Shown here: positions 51,689 through 62,922 of the stretch, in pieces
Numbering within the stretch: the stretch's first letter is position 1
How the letters are laid out: each line of letters begins with the position of its first letter
Notes under the pieces: generated by a model
The model's database searches: none
The model's input: the letters and a program-made list of their open reading frames with translations, nothing else
What the model was told of the DNA's origin: nothing
Made by a program: the position numbers and the translations under genes
From: Isoperla grammatica
Lineage: Eukaryota > Arthropoda > Insecta > Plecoptera > Perlodidae
Length of the DNA: 64,000 nucleotides
Assembly: GCA_945910005.1 (NCBI GenBank)
Contig: OX246744.1
Location: 41,717,391-41,781,390 of the forward strand
Direction of reading: 5' to 3'

Positions 51689-51935
51689 GCCGTTCTAGCA
51701 ACGAAGCACTTAATAAATTCAAAGTTGTTCTGAATAGGCCTTGTTGATTCTGGCATTTGTCCGCAGGTGTTCGCACTGTCCAATCACTGATTCGTATGTT
51801 TCGTATTGAAATACAGATCTTTGATTGGTTTTCGCTCACTCGTCGATGGTGTTCGGAGCCTACAGGGTTGGTTTAGTCGCTTTAAATTAAAGTCCCCCAC
51901 TGAAAATCAGTTTCGTTACTGAGTGGGTAGACTCT
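51689..51935 (+). mobile_element. tRNA-Gly-type SINE, 5' truncated
   Basis: GCCGTTCTAGCAACGAAGCA to GAGTGGGTAGACTC, the 3' body of the 24714 family. Confidence 0.75.
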
Positions 51936-53149
51936 AAATGTGAATTTATTTATTTCATTATTTAAACAAGTGAATTCACGATACGACTTAGTATAGTAAA
52001 CTTTAACTGTAACTTATACGGTAAATTAGTGGCTAACCGGTGAATGGGTATTAAAGCAGCCAAAAATAAATGTTTTTAATTATACAATGAGAACGCTTCC
52101 AAATATTGAAAAATTGATCCTGGTTGGTCCTGTCTTTGGTTTTGTATCAGCAACACAATTGGTTTAGAAAAATTCACAGTTTGTTATCGTTACAATTATG
52201 ATTTTATCTATAATTTAATAATCAATAATTATTAATATTTACCTAAAAAATAAAATAACGATCGTATTTTTTTTTTTTACTTAACAAACCCATTGTGTAG
52301 CTGATAAAAAAGCGAAGGCAGGGTTATAATCACTTTTTATTATTACAACGCTTATATTAGCTTCATTTGTTTGTTTGTCTGGACGGAATCTTATAATCGA
52401 TATTTCACCCACTTCCCAATGTCCGATCGAGCTGAAACTTTTACCACATACGTATATTCTTGATGACAATACATGAATCAATTTATTACATTCTCTTGTT
52501 AATCAATTAATTCATCATAATTAATTAATCAAACAAAGCTTCATAGGGGAAATTGGTCACAGCTAGTGAGAATGGGCCAACCAGATGCAGGCGTCGGATT
52601 TACACACCCGCTGGTTGTTCGGGACTCAAATATCCGCGACGAAAGCATCGGAAATGATGCTATTTTTTTTTGTTTTGCTATGCGGCGACAACGCTCAACG
52701 CCATGGCTCAACGCGCTCCACATGCAAGTTCAACCCCGCGCAGTGAGTCAGGCACGATGTACGCATAGTTACAGTGGAGTTCCGCGGGAGTTTACACCAA
52801 CCGTTTTTGTACTTTTCTTGGTACACCCCTAGAGCAAAGTCCAGTCGAGCAATTATCTCCATTCAAACTCGAGCAAAGGACGAGGAATTCAGATGACTGA
52901 ATACACACATCACATTCTTCAAGGCGATGAGGTCCCATCGTTCTAGGAAAACAAGAAATCCCGGGGTATATAGCTTATCTTTCAACGTATCTATGGGTGT
53001 ACAAAACGGGGGGGAAATGGTGTGGCCATGGTGTAAACTCCCGCGGAACTCGACTGTATGTTCCTATCGCGTGGTTCGACCTCACAGTTGATCGGATGGA
53101 GTTGGTGCCAGCGCAGCTTTTGTTACAACATTACAACATTCGTTAAGAC
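51936..53149. other. No gene seen; fragment of foldback with GTTCCGCGGGAG / CTCCCGCGGAAC
   Basis: ACAGTGGAGTTCCGCGGGAG (52772) and CTCCCGCGGAACTCGACTGT (53038) form an inverted pair about 290 bp apart, probably another MITE (about 52770-53058). The rest is AT-rich without a supported gene. Confidence 0.6.
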
Positions 53150-53305
53150 TAGGTCTCTTACAACAACTTCGGTAATGATGTCGTCATCAATCAATGACGT
53201 GTTTACGGTCTCGGCCAACCCGAGCAGGTATTTGAATTAGCCACGGCCGCTGGTTGGCTGCCGCTCACCCGCCCGTGACGGAAGCATTTCTGAAGATGTT
53301 GTACG
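53150..53305. mobile_element. Foldback MITE (ACTTCGGTAATGC family)
   Basis: ACAACTTCGGTAATGATGTC and complement-like GACGGAAGCATTTCTGAAGA. The same family as in the secreted-peptide gene introns, here in reverse orientation. Confidence 0.85.
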
Positions 53306-53805
53306 ACGAGTATAGAATTATAAGTATCTGTTATGCATCAATTAAAAATGAAGGAAATAACCATAGTCCCCAATATGGTCTCGTCAGCCTACAAAAGCTT
53401 ACTCGTTATTTATAATTGTAAATTAAATGCATAGTTATGGTCTAGTTAAGTTAATACTTAGTTAAATATATACATTATTCAGTACTCCGCACACCAGATA
53501 TTATACCTACTGACTCACAAGACAAACTTCTGTCAGTAGGTAGGCCTATTAATCAACGTAAAAAACAATTAATGTATTGTAATTTATATTGGTTTGTAAT
53601 TTTTGGAAACTGAATAAACCCATAAAATGGTTATTGCTGGCATGTTATTATTTATGTTGACTTTAAGTAATAATAGCAAACCAAAGTTACAGAGAAGTTG
53701 AATTTGCACCAAACGTCATGAAACATAGTAACAATGAACTATACCAATCACATGACATTGTGGCCTCCAGTATGGCCGCCATGCGCCTTATGTGAATACA
53801 TCCTA
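53306..53805. other. No gene seen
   Basis: AT-rich unique sequence. Confidence 0.5.
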
Positions 53806-53932
53806 TGGGGAGGCGAACAACAAACGACTACACTGCAGCGCTGCGAGCGTTCCGGCCACTGATCTCCGCCTGCTAGAATTAACCGAAAACCTCTCTAGAA
53901 GCCAGTGCACTAATTATTATAAAGCCTGTATT

Positions 53933-54095
53933 ACACGGTCAAACTTTTTCATCCAACTCCTTGAATTCAAGGACAAAAGCGCATCAAAAACTGTCAGTAT
54001 GTAGTCAAATACAACAATAGGAATTATTTATTGATGCGCTTTTGTTCTTGAATTCAAGGAGTTGGATGAAAAAGTTTGACCGTGTAATACAGGCT
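53933..54095. mobile_element. AGCCTGTATTACACGG-ended MITE
   Basis: AGCCTGTATTACACGGTCAA and complement, arms of about 65 bp, TAA on both sides (53930-53932, 54096-54098). Confidence 0.9.
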
Positions 54096-54096
54096 T

Positions 54097-54420
54097 AAGG
54101 CACTAGCAACACCAGAAACAACAATGAAACAAATCAATTGAATCGCTGGACAAACAACAAGCCGTGCAAAAATAATTTCTTCTGATTTTGGAAAACAAAA
54201 CAAAAAACAAACAAATACACATACAAAACTTTCACTTAGTCGCTGTCCATAATAAGGAGTTTTAAAGGGCGAGCAGTAACTATTGCTACACTTGTTTTTA
54301 TTTCTATGGTTGCAATTTTATTATTTTGACAGCTGATTGTTTGTCCATCAGTTCAATTCATTTGTTCCATTGTTGTAGTCCGGATGTGACGTCAGTTGCG
54401 AGTTCCCTATTGTTGAAAGC
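54097..54420. mobile_element. 300-bp TA-type MITE
   Basis: GGCACTAGCAACACCAGAAA start. The interior is shared with 61676-61976. The right end carries the alternative extension CCGGATGTGACGTCAGTTGC also seen at the unit junctions (8735, 17040). Confidence 0.8.
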
Positions 54421-54750
54421 TTTGTGTATCCAATATTCAGTGAGTGTTGGCCGGATCGCTTGCAACGCTCTCTGTGCACTTGTTACGCCTCCCCATTGAA
54501 ATAATTTCAAATTTCGATGACGCAACCAAACTGAACAAATCAAATCATTAATTTTATTTTACGTAAACGGCGATAACAAATCCAATGTAAATATTACCGA
54601 TCGCAAACATATGTTTATCATGACCCAAATATTACGAATGACATAAATACCAAAATGATTTGCGAAAGATCTCAAGAGCAGACTACTTGTCATTGTGTTA
54701 CGCTGCCAAAATGCTCAGATTAGGCGGCCAAGACGGGACATCTCACGGCG

Positions 54751-54888
54751 ACATAGATAGTGGCGGTGTATCGCGCCCGTATATAAGAAGGCGGTGACAT
54801 AGATAGTGGCGGTGTATCGCGCCCGTATATAAGAAGGCGGTGACATAGATAGTGGCGGTGTATCGCGCCCGTATATAAGAAGGCGGTG
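54751..54888 (+). promoter_or_regulatory. Three tandem 46-bp promoter modules, each with a TATA box
   Basis: The 46-bp unit containing ATAGATAGTGGCGGTGTATC and GCCCGTATATAAGAAGG occurs three times. TATATAA lies at 54780-54786, 54826-54832 and 54872-54878. The last is about 30 bp before a likely transcription start (near 54903) and 78 bp before the start codon of the chitin-binding gene. Confidence 0.8.
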
Positions 54889-54955
54889 ATATTTGTAGCG
54901 ACCATTGTTCCTATCTGAGACGCGAGGACGACCACAGCTGCCGGACACAAACAAG

Positions 54956-57900
54956 ATGGCGACCTGGGTACTGGTGGCTGCGTCGGTGCTGCTGGCTGCG
55001 GTAAGATACAGAACTAAAAGCGAAGGGTAGTCTATACGTCAAAAACCGCACACAATTTTCATTTATAAATTTTAACACAAAAATGGGCTTCGAAATCGAA
55101 AATCTGAATCAACAGCGCACTGTGGTTTAGTAAGCTCTACATACTGAATGCTCTTAGTTGTGTCTTACATTGTAATCAGGACTGTTTTTGTATAATTAAT
55201 TTTATTGCTAATTATCGAATTAATAATCAAAATAACTACGCTAATGGTTATGTTTCATTCAGTCTGTAGGGCTAACCAAAGAACAGTGTATTGTTGATTT
55301 ATATTTTCGATTTTTTGTTGCAATGTTGAGATATAATTAAATAATGAAAATTTTAAGAGCGTTCGGAAGTAGTAATTTTACCGCTAAAACATGCGTCTAA
55401 ACTTACACTCCTCACGCCTAAACTGATCATAGGATTTCTCTATAATTTTACGTCATAGTATAAAAGTATCAAATTGATGACTTTCATTACGAAAACACAA
55501 GATATTAACCAGTCTATATAAAAAATGATAAACTATGTAAATTTGTACACAATGTAGTTTCAGTGTATGCAAATTTATATATATAATTTTTTATATACTC
55601 GATCAAGATTAGTATCTTGTGTTTTCGTAATGAAAGTCATCAATATTATACATTTATACTCAACGTAAACTTAGAGATAAATCCTATTATCGGTTTAGGC
55701 GTGAGGAGTGTAAGTTTAGACGCATGTTTTACCGGTAAAATGACAACTTCCGAACGCTCTTAAACATGTCCGAGAACGGGTTTTATATCACATTATCATT
55801 CTCTAGATAACACGCTTTGATTTAGATTTGCGATACTCTAAATAATGAGTATTCACGTGACGTCACATCGGCCATATTGGAGGCCACCTATAGTAGGCCT
55901 ATATTTCAAGTTTCAGCTATAGCCGTCAATAGAAATCGAATAATAGTTGTTTACGGGGAAATATGAGAGTTTGAACACGTATATCCCCCGATAAAGTTTA
56001 CAGAAATGATTATGTGTGCCATTGTAAACAACAAAAAGAGTGACCGAAATAAGAGATAATTTATTTAAGTTGCTTTTCTGTAATAATAGGAAGCTAAAGT
56101 TTGAGAACAGTTGCACTTCAACCTAACGCCAGCTGAAACATTGTAGCAATGAACAACCAATCACATGGCATTATGGCCACAGTATGGCCGCCATACACGT
56201 GAATACACCCTAAACGTTTTAAAGCAATGTTAACGTACTGAAACCGGGCGTGGTGCGGCCAGAAAAGCACTCTGAGCGTCCGGCATAGCCTACAGTATTT
56301 TCGTACTACTCAAACTACATGCACAAAAACCCACATGTTTCGGTTCTATTTGAACAAAAATATATAAAACTGAATTGTTGTTGTATTTACAAACAGTTTT
56401 TGTAAAATGTATGTACAGAATTTTTTTTCTCAGGTTCTTAACTTTCCTAAAACGATTCTTTTTAACTAACTTTTAAGCCCCTGTTGAAAAATTGTTTTTG
56501 TGTCCAAACTAGATCGAATTTGAACATACATTCTTCACATGTACAATAACAGTATCATTGCAAATATGGGCACAAAATATGAGCGTTATCATAGTAATAA
56601 TGTAGAAATGAGATGAGTAGTACGAATGCTCTGCAAATCACACATTTGACTCAGGTTTCTATGATATCTGGTTGCTCAACTCTGTGTTGCTTGTTTGGGA
56701 AACAGACCACAATGATTAATTATTTTATACTTTTTAAATCTAGTTTTTACTTCTCATGAATGTACATCGTGGACATTGACATTTTATTCAATGTTGTGTA
56801 CAGAGTTGTCAAGATATGGCGGCTCATTGAGTTATCTGCCACTTTGTTCAGACACATCTGAAGATAAGCAAACAAAATGAGATATGCACTATGTAGGCTA
56901 CAAAACAGTGATCAATCATATAGTTCTCTAACAACAACTTTGGTAATGCTTTCGTCATCAATCAATGACGTGTTTACGGTCTCGGCCAACCCGAGCAGTT
57001 ATTTGAATAAACCACGGCCGCTGGTTGGTTGCCGCTCTCCCACCCGTGACGGAAGCATTACCGAAGTTGTTGTACGACGACTATATGAATGATTCACTCA
57101 CATACCTGCGTGGGAAAGACGCAGATACAGTAGAGCGTTGGGGGTGACGCGTTAGCTGCGTTACGCGCGTCGTCTCTTCAGAGGGGTAGAAGCCATAGGT
57201 TCAACCCTCCCTTGTGTTTCAGGCTGGGGGGCGGGGGTGCCAATAGATGAGTCCTTCGTAAGGTCTCTTCAGAGGGGTAGAAGCCATAGGTTCAACCCTC
57301 CCTTGTTTTCAGGCTGGGGGGCGGGGGTGCCAATAGATGAGTCCTTCGTAAGGTCTCTCCAGAGGGGTAGAAGCCATAAGTTCAACCCTCCCTTGTGTTT
57401 CAGGCTGGAGGGTCGCACTGGGCGGGGGTAAAGTCTCTCCCCGAAACCTACGAGAGCTGCACGACATTAGGAAAGCTCTCCTGCGGGCCCGAGTGTAAGA
57501 CAGTAGAGGTCTGTATCGGGAACGTCCTGGAAAACTATAAGAATTGTACGACCGATACATTGTGCGATGCTTCTACTATGAAATGCGTCACTGGAATCAC
57601 AGAATGTGAGGCGATCGACAAGGATACGTTCACATGTCACGGCCCGGTCGGAGGAAGGTTCCCTAACCCTTACGATTGTCACTCGTACTTCACCTGCGAC
57701 GAGGTAACCACAAACACAACCGTAGATTCGCCTCCTCCGATGGTTTTCGACGTCACTGACAGAGCAGAGAATGGTAAAAAGAGCGAGTGCCCTGTTGGCA
57801 CCGCGTACGACTCCCTGTCAACCACCTGTCGCTTCAAGGACACTCACAGGGTGTGCAAAGAGGGCCCCGTGCCCGAGTGCAAGACTCTGCTACAGAATGG

Positions 57901-58684
57901 CGCCCTGGTAGAGAACCCCAACATCTACTATGTGTGTTTGGGGGTCGAGGGCGCTCTAGAGCCCTGGCTAGCCAAGTGCGCAGACCCCGCGGCCGTCTTC
58001 GTGGACGGGAAGTGTGACTCGAGTGATCCTTCTCTAACCACCCCTACAACGCCCACCACCCCTACAACGGAAACCACCGCTACAACACCCACCACCCCGA
58101 CAACGGTGACCACCCCGACAACGGTCACCACCCCTACAACGGTCACCACCCCTACAACGGAAACCACTCCTACAACGGTCACCACCCCTACAACGGTTAC
58201 CACCCCTACAACGGTCACCACACCTACAACGGAAACCACTCCTACAACGGTCACCACCCCTACAACGGTAACCACCCCTACAACGGAAACCACTCCTACA
58301 ACGGTCACCACCCCTACAACGGTTACCACCCCTACAACGGTCACCACCCCTACAACGGAAACCACTCCTACAACGGTCACCACCCCTACAACGGTTACCA
58401 CCCCTACAACGGTCACCACACCTACAACGGTCACCACCCCTACAACGATCACCACTCCTACAACGGTCACCACCCCTACAACAGTAACCACCCCAACTAC
58501 AACTGTAACTGTAGAGACTACGACGGTGTTCTATTGCAAGGAACCAGGAACAACTGTTGTAGACCCGTTTGACTGTCATAGTTTCTACCTGTGCACCCCT
58601 GATATGGAACAGATCCATTTCACTTGTCAGAAAGGCTACTATTATCTGGACGCGCTCAAGAAGTGTATCAAGGGAACCTGTTAA
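54956..58684 (+). CDS. Secreted chitin-binding mucin-like protein (peritrophin type)
   Basis: Exon 1 (54956-55000) encodes the signal start MATWVLVAASVLLAA and ends at donor GTAAGA. Exon 2 (57404-58684) follows acceptor TGTGTTTCAG in the same phase (0), giving 441 aa. Cysteine clusters start at residue 34 (CTTLGKLSC...C). A CBM14-like module begins at residue 93 (GGRFPNPYDCHSYFTCDE ... ECPVGTAYD ... C). A third runs through PECKTLLQNGALVENPNIYY. Then come about 150 residues of TTPTTVTTPTTETTPTT repeats, a likely O-glycosylated mucin stalk, and a final CBM14 (CKEPG ... DPFDCHSFYLC ... CQKGYYYLDALKKC). Such proteins bind chitin in peritrophic matrix or cuticle outside the cell. The paralog at 62923 shares the first three modules but not the mucin part. 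Confidence 0.88.
55017..55356. mobile_element. Foldback MITE in gene intron (CTATACGTCAAAAACCGC family)
   Basis: GCGAAGGGTAGTCTATACGT and CAAAAACCGCACAC left arm. The right arm is cut by the next element. Related to 3837-4123. Confidence 0.7.
55357..55759. mobile_element. TTAA-flanked (piggyBac-type) MITE, complete
   Basis: GAGCGTTCGGAAGTAGTAAT start and ACTTCCGAACGCTC end, arms of about 180 bp, TTAA at 55353-55356 and 55760-55763. Inserted into the right arm of the preceding MITE, within the intron of the chitin-binding gene. Confidence 0.92.
55760..56927. other. Intron sequence, no gene seen
   Basis: AT-rich intron of the chitin-binding gene. TGGCGGCCATA-like pieces are shared with 53770 (CAATCACATGGCATTATGGC; TATGGCCGCCATGCG). 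Confidence 0.5.
56928..57085. mobile_element. Intronic foldback MITE (ACTTCGGTAATGC family)
   Basis: ACAACTTTGGTAATGCTTTC and complement-like GAAGCATTACCGAAGTTGTT. The same family as in secreted-peptide introns A-C. Confidence 0.88.
57172..57430 (+). repeat. Triplicated ~90-bp splice-acceptor region
   Basis: Units start at 57172, 57263 and 57353. Each contains AGAGGGGTAGAAGCCATA, CAACCCTCCCTTGT and TTTCAGGCTGG, so there are three candidate 3' splice sites. After the first two acceptors the frame meets TAG (GGTGCCAATAG). Only the third continues open. Confidence 0.9.
58031..58505 (+). repeat. Coding minisatellite of the mucin stalk
   Basis: 15-bp units ACCACCCCTACAACGGTC (with a 30- and 45-bp higher order) encoding TTPTTV/E. 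Long reverse-strand frames here are shadows. Confidence 0.9.
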
Positions 58685-58763
58685 CATCTCTATTCGACCA
58701 CATCTGGGAACTATTATGGGTTTCACTCCGAGCTGCGATCACTTTAGGCACCAGCCCAGGCTG

Positions 58764-59160
58764 TACACCCCTTGAGTGCAAAAGGGGAGGAGTCAGGGGG
58801 GTTATACAACCATGAGTGCAAAAGGGGAGGAGTCAGGGGTATACAACCATGAGTGCAAATGGGGAGGAGTCAGGGTAATACAACCATGAGTGCAAAAGGG
58901 GAGGAGTCAAGGGTATACACACATGAGTGCAAAAGGGGAGGAGTCAAGGGTATACAACCATGAGTGCAAAAGGGGCGGAGTCAGGGGTATACAACCATGA
59001 GTACAAAAAGGGAGGAGCCAGGGTTATACAACCATGAGTACATTAGGGGAGGAGTCAGGGTTATACAACTGAACCATGAGTGCAAAAGGGGCGGAGTCAG
59101 GGTTATACTACATGATTTCAAAAGGGGAGGAGTCAGAGTTATACAACCATGAGTGAAACT
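58764..59160 (+). repeat. ~37-bp minisatellite downstream of chitin-binding gene
   Basis: About ten units of TGAGTGCAAAAGGGGAGGAG followed by TCAGGGGTATACAACCA, starting 80 bp after the stop codon, so probably in the 3' UTR or just beyond. Confidence 0.92.
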
Positions 59161-60227
59161 TTTCGTAGTCCCCAGATTGATTGAAACAGATTGCAGGCCT
59201 AATGCTTCGTTTCACTGTCAGCCAGGCTTCTATTAGTCTGACGCCCTTGGGTCATGCGTCAAGGGCAAAGGTTTGCATCGTACAACATGCCATCAACCTC
59301 AATACAGAAGTGGATGTTGAGAGGTTTGTTGACAGTTGCTTCAAAGATAACGAAAGATATTTCATATCTTTTAGGTGCAATGTGTCTGCGATGGGGAATG
59401 ATTGTGTAATCTTAAACAGTGATACAGCATGGTGAAGTAAAACATATGTCAATGACTTCGTGACTAACATGGAAGAGGACACGCATTTTTAAAGCACCAT
59501 CAAACTAAAATTGGTATTGATTTTATAAATATTGGACAGGAAATTTTCTGTAATTTTCATGAACGGATTGACCAGAATGCAAAATTTGATTGTCAAATAA
59601 AATGTATTTTCTAATAAAACAAAATATTACGTAAACTGGAAATGTGTTTATATACCTTTTGATTCCAATTTTACCCAAGAATTACGAAAGAGAATTTTTG
59701 ACTGTTTTGTTCTTAGCCTCTTTGAAATGGGTGTTTTTGTAAGTGTGCACTTTTTTGGTTTGTTATAGTTGATCTTCTACGTTTTGGGCTTGGCCGGTTT
59801 TTTCTTGCAGTGTTTTGCAAATTTGTTTGGTATTTCATTAAAAAAAGTTACTAGAAATTTTTACACATCGTTTTGGCGGGAAAACGGTGAATGACGTCAA
59901 ATGTTTGGATCACAACCGACCAATTATATCAAGAAACACTGTATTGCATAAAAATTCACTCACAATAGCATGTTTTATATCAAATTTGTTTTTAAAATGC
60001 CCAATAGTTACTCTGAACATTAATTCATACGGTAATGTTCAATAATTATAATATTTTTAAATAATATTTAAAAATATTGTAGTTTTAAAATAAACCAAGA
60101 TCGACAACAATGGAGAGCTGTTTTAATAAGCTAGATAGTCGTAAATTCCAAAGAGCTAATAGAGTTTTCCAATGTTTTAGTGCGCACTGAAGTCACTATT
60201 GTATTGTTGTGTATTGTTGTTCTAATA
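59161..60227. other. Downstream flank, no gene seen
   Basis: AATAAA at about 59597 and GCTTCGTTTCACTGTCAGCC near 59205 are unremarkable. The 84-codon frame at 59181-59435 shows no domain and is not called. Confidence 0.5.
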
Positions 60228-60475
60228 GACCATTGCAAAATCTATCTTGGGCTCTTTGTATGATTATTATCACGGTCCTCTAAATCTTTATGCACAACGG
60301 TTAAAATTATAAAATCAAGGTTAGTAGATGATGATCTTGTGTGCATCAATGAACCTTGATATAATATTTGAAAACTGATTTTTAATTGTTGTGCATTGTT
60401 GTTGTTGAAGATTTAGAAGACCGTGATGATACTCATACAAAGGGTCCTAGATAGTTTTTGAAATGGCCTATTGTT
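60228..60475. mobile_element. Foldback MITE (TAGACCAT family)
   Basis: TAGACCATTGCAAAATCTAT left, AACTATCTAGGACCC-type right arm. Interior CCTCTAAATCTTTA and complement. Relative of 26170-26449. Confidence 0.75.
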
Positions 60476-61675
60476 GAAGGCGCACTCAGGGTGATCCAGT
60501 GCGGCCATTGGAAAAAGGCATAAGATTATTTTATTCATAAAATGTGTTTTTTACCAACGTTTTACGGCATGGACTGTTTCAACAGGAAGATACAAATTTC
60601 ATACTTTAAATGATAATAGAATTGGAACTATTATGTCCAGTTTATTTTTGTTTAAGGATCTATCATTTTTAGAAACTCTGAGCAATGTTTGCGACTGATT
60701 ATAATTCCCTATTCCATTCCCATATTTGTTTAGTTTTATTAATTACTGATTTTTTTGCCATTTTTATTTCTTTATTTTGACATGCTGATTTATTTTATTT
60801 CAGTGATTTTTTTATTTCGGGTATTTAAAAAAAATGACAGTGTTTTCTGTACCATTTTTTTTTTTTATTTTTTTTTTTATTTTTTACATTTTACTAAAGT
60901 TTACACCGATGTTTTTAGTTGTAAACCCCTCGGACCTATCCATAATAAAATAAAAATTAAATAATTTTTCTCAAAGTCACTTGATTGATAATTACTGGTC
61001 GTCCATGTCAAAATAAGAATAATATTTATTAGATCATAGCAAAGAGTAAAAGACTTACATGTAAATGCTATTTTGCATGACAATATAAAAACTTCATGCC
61101 TTAAAAACGGTAAAATCTTTTATCATTGAACAATAATATTAATTACATGAAAACAAAAATAAGAACACATTTTTTTTGAGAACATATTATTATTTAATAC
61201 AATGTTAGTTGGTTACATTTATTAGGTACTAAATTTTTCTAAAAACCTTTGACTGTGCGTGGTCTTAACAGTTCAGAATAATCAGGGTACTAAGGGTACG
61301 TTCCGAAAGCTATTGAGAATGCTTAAAGCATGCTTGGCCCGTACCGAAACCTATTGAATGTGCTTTACCCAACGTTTTGTAACGTGATTCCTGAGCATAT
61401 TCAACATGTTGAATATGCCCGAAGTTTTCAGTTGAGCATCTCCAACAAGAGGTGGTTTTTGGCGGCATTTTAAAAAAGCTCTATAGACGGACCTAGCATT
61501 GGGCTTAACAATGTTTGCACAATATGTATTAGAGTCTAGTCTATTTTATTGTTTTGACTTACACCTCTATCAACCTTTTCTGTTTTACTACACTTTGACA
61601 CCTAATGTAGTGGGCGTGGCAAAAAAGACCTTGCGTCTAATTGGCCTAAACAGCCATGCCTATGCTTGAAGTGTA
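60476..61675. other. AT-rich intergenic sequence, no gene seen
   Basis: Poly-T runs near 60855-60890. ATTCAACATGTTGAAT palindrome at 61397-61412. No supported gene. Confidence 0.5.
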
Positions 61676-61976
61676 GGGCACTAGCAACACCAAAAGACAA
61701 CAATGAAACAAATGAATTGAATCGATGGACAAACAACAAGCTGTAAAAAAATAATTTCTTCTGATTTTGGAAAACAAAACAAAAAACAAACAAATACACA
61801 TACAAAACTTTCACTTAGTCGTTATCCATCATCAAAAGTTTAAAATGGCGAGCAGTTACTATTGCTACACTTGTTTTTATTTGTATGGTTGCAATTTTAT
61901 TATTTTGACAGCTGATTGTTTGTCCATCAGTTCAATTCATTTGTTCCATTGTTGTCTTTTGGTCTTGCTAGTGCCC
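61676..61976. mobile_element. 300-bp TA-type (Tc1/mariner-like) MITE, reference copy
   Basis: GGGCACTAGCAACACCAAAA left end and complement TTTTGGTCTTGCTAGTGCCC right end, TA on both sides. Arms of about 70 bp with GACAACAATG and GATGGACAAACAA. Other copies: unit junctions (8731-9045, 17030-17340), 34820, 54097. Confidence 0.88.
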
Positions 61977-61980
61977 TATA

Positions 61981-62895
61981 GGGAGACCGTATGACAGGTA
62001 GAGTGCGCTGTGAGCGATGACGTTCAGTTCGCCTATTATATCTAGCCCAGCTTCAGTTAAGTGCTCCAAATCTTATATGCCTAGTATATAATTTACAGCA
62101 AGTTTTATTATCGACATACTTAAGCACTTAAAACTTAATTATTAAGGGCTGGTCCACACAGATTTTGTAAGCATAAGATTTAAGGTTTAACGCGTAGTCG
62201 TAAAGTTGGATCATAGGAAACACGTACTGGCGTTGACACAAAGTTTTAGTTTTAAGAGATTGTTTTCATTGTTGTTCTTGGCAACAACGTCTTAAAACCT
62301 TAAATCGTATGCTTAAAAAATCTGTGTAGACCAGCCTTAATGAGTGTTATGTAATTAAAATAAAACTCAGCTGAAGAATCCAAAAAACAAGTGAAACCTA
62401 GTACAATGGTTGATGGAATAACACAGTCTACCACACTCTTCGCGCGCGGGTAAGGTTAAGCCATCCCACAGCCATCTGTATTTCCACGACATCATAATGG
62501 GCGTCTCAGGTCAAAGCTGAAGTAGATTGCAGCACCTGTCCTGAAAGGTCCAACTTTGTAATTCATTCCATGTTAAATATTGTCGTTAGTCAACTGTCTA
62601 ACTGTCAAACGACAATATGTTTGTTTTGTATCTATAACAAAGGTATTCTCTGTCAAAAACCTTGTAAAACTTTACTACAATAGATGATTTATATTTAAAA
62701 GTATTAAATATAAACGACTTGAATGTCTGAATTGAGAAAACGAGGTGCAAAGATCGAGTTGGACCTTTCAGTACTGCTAGCGCTGCGAGCGGCAGAAAGT
62801 CGCGCCTGAGACGCCCATTGCATGCGTAAAGTGAGGGGCATATTGACATTTGTGTGAACAGGAACGCTCACAGCGCTGCTGTCATACGGTCTCCC
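61981..62895. mobile_element. GGGAGACCGTATGACAG-ended element
   Basis: GGGAGACCGTATGACAG left and CTGTCATACGGTCTCCC right (complementary), both next to CGCTGTGAGCG / CGCTCACAGCG. Flanked by TA. Internal inverted segment GGACCTTTCAG. A Harbinger-type MITE (62155-62337) is nested inside. Confidence 0.85.
62155..62337. mobile_element. Nested Harbinger-type MITE
   Basis: GGCTGGTCCACACAGATTTT and complement AAAATCTGTGTAGACCAGCC, TTA / TAA flanks. The simple form of the element at 7061-7446. Confidence 0.85.
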
Positions 62896-62922
62896 TATTT
62901 TCAACAAGTAACGGAACGCAGC

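Larger units (their letters stand above)
53806..54495. mobile_element. TGGGGAGGCG-ended element, copy 2
   Basis: Same ends and subterminal sequences as 26010-26583, but loaded with two other MITEs (53933-54095 and about 54097-54420). Confidence 0.75.

Noticed and set aside
57237..57431. Repeat frame VPIDESFVRSLQRGRSH
   Set aside because: Lies in the triplicated intron/acceptor region and conflicts with the exon frame.
57928..58726. VVGVVTVV and RCRGGDRC minus-strand frames
   Set aside because: Shadows of the Thr-rich coding repeat of the plus-strand gene.
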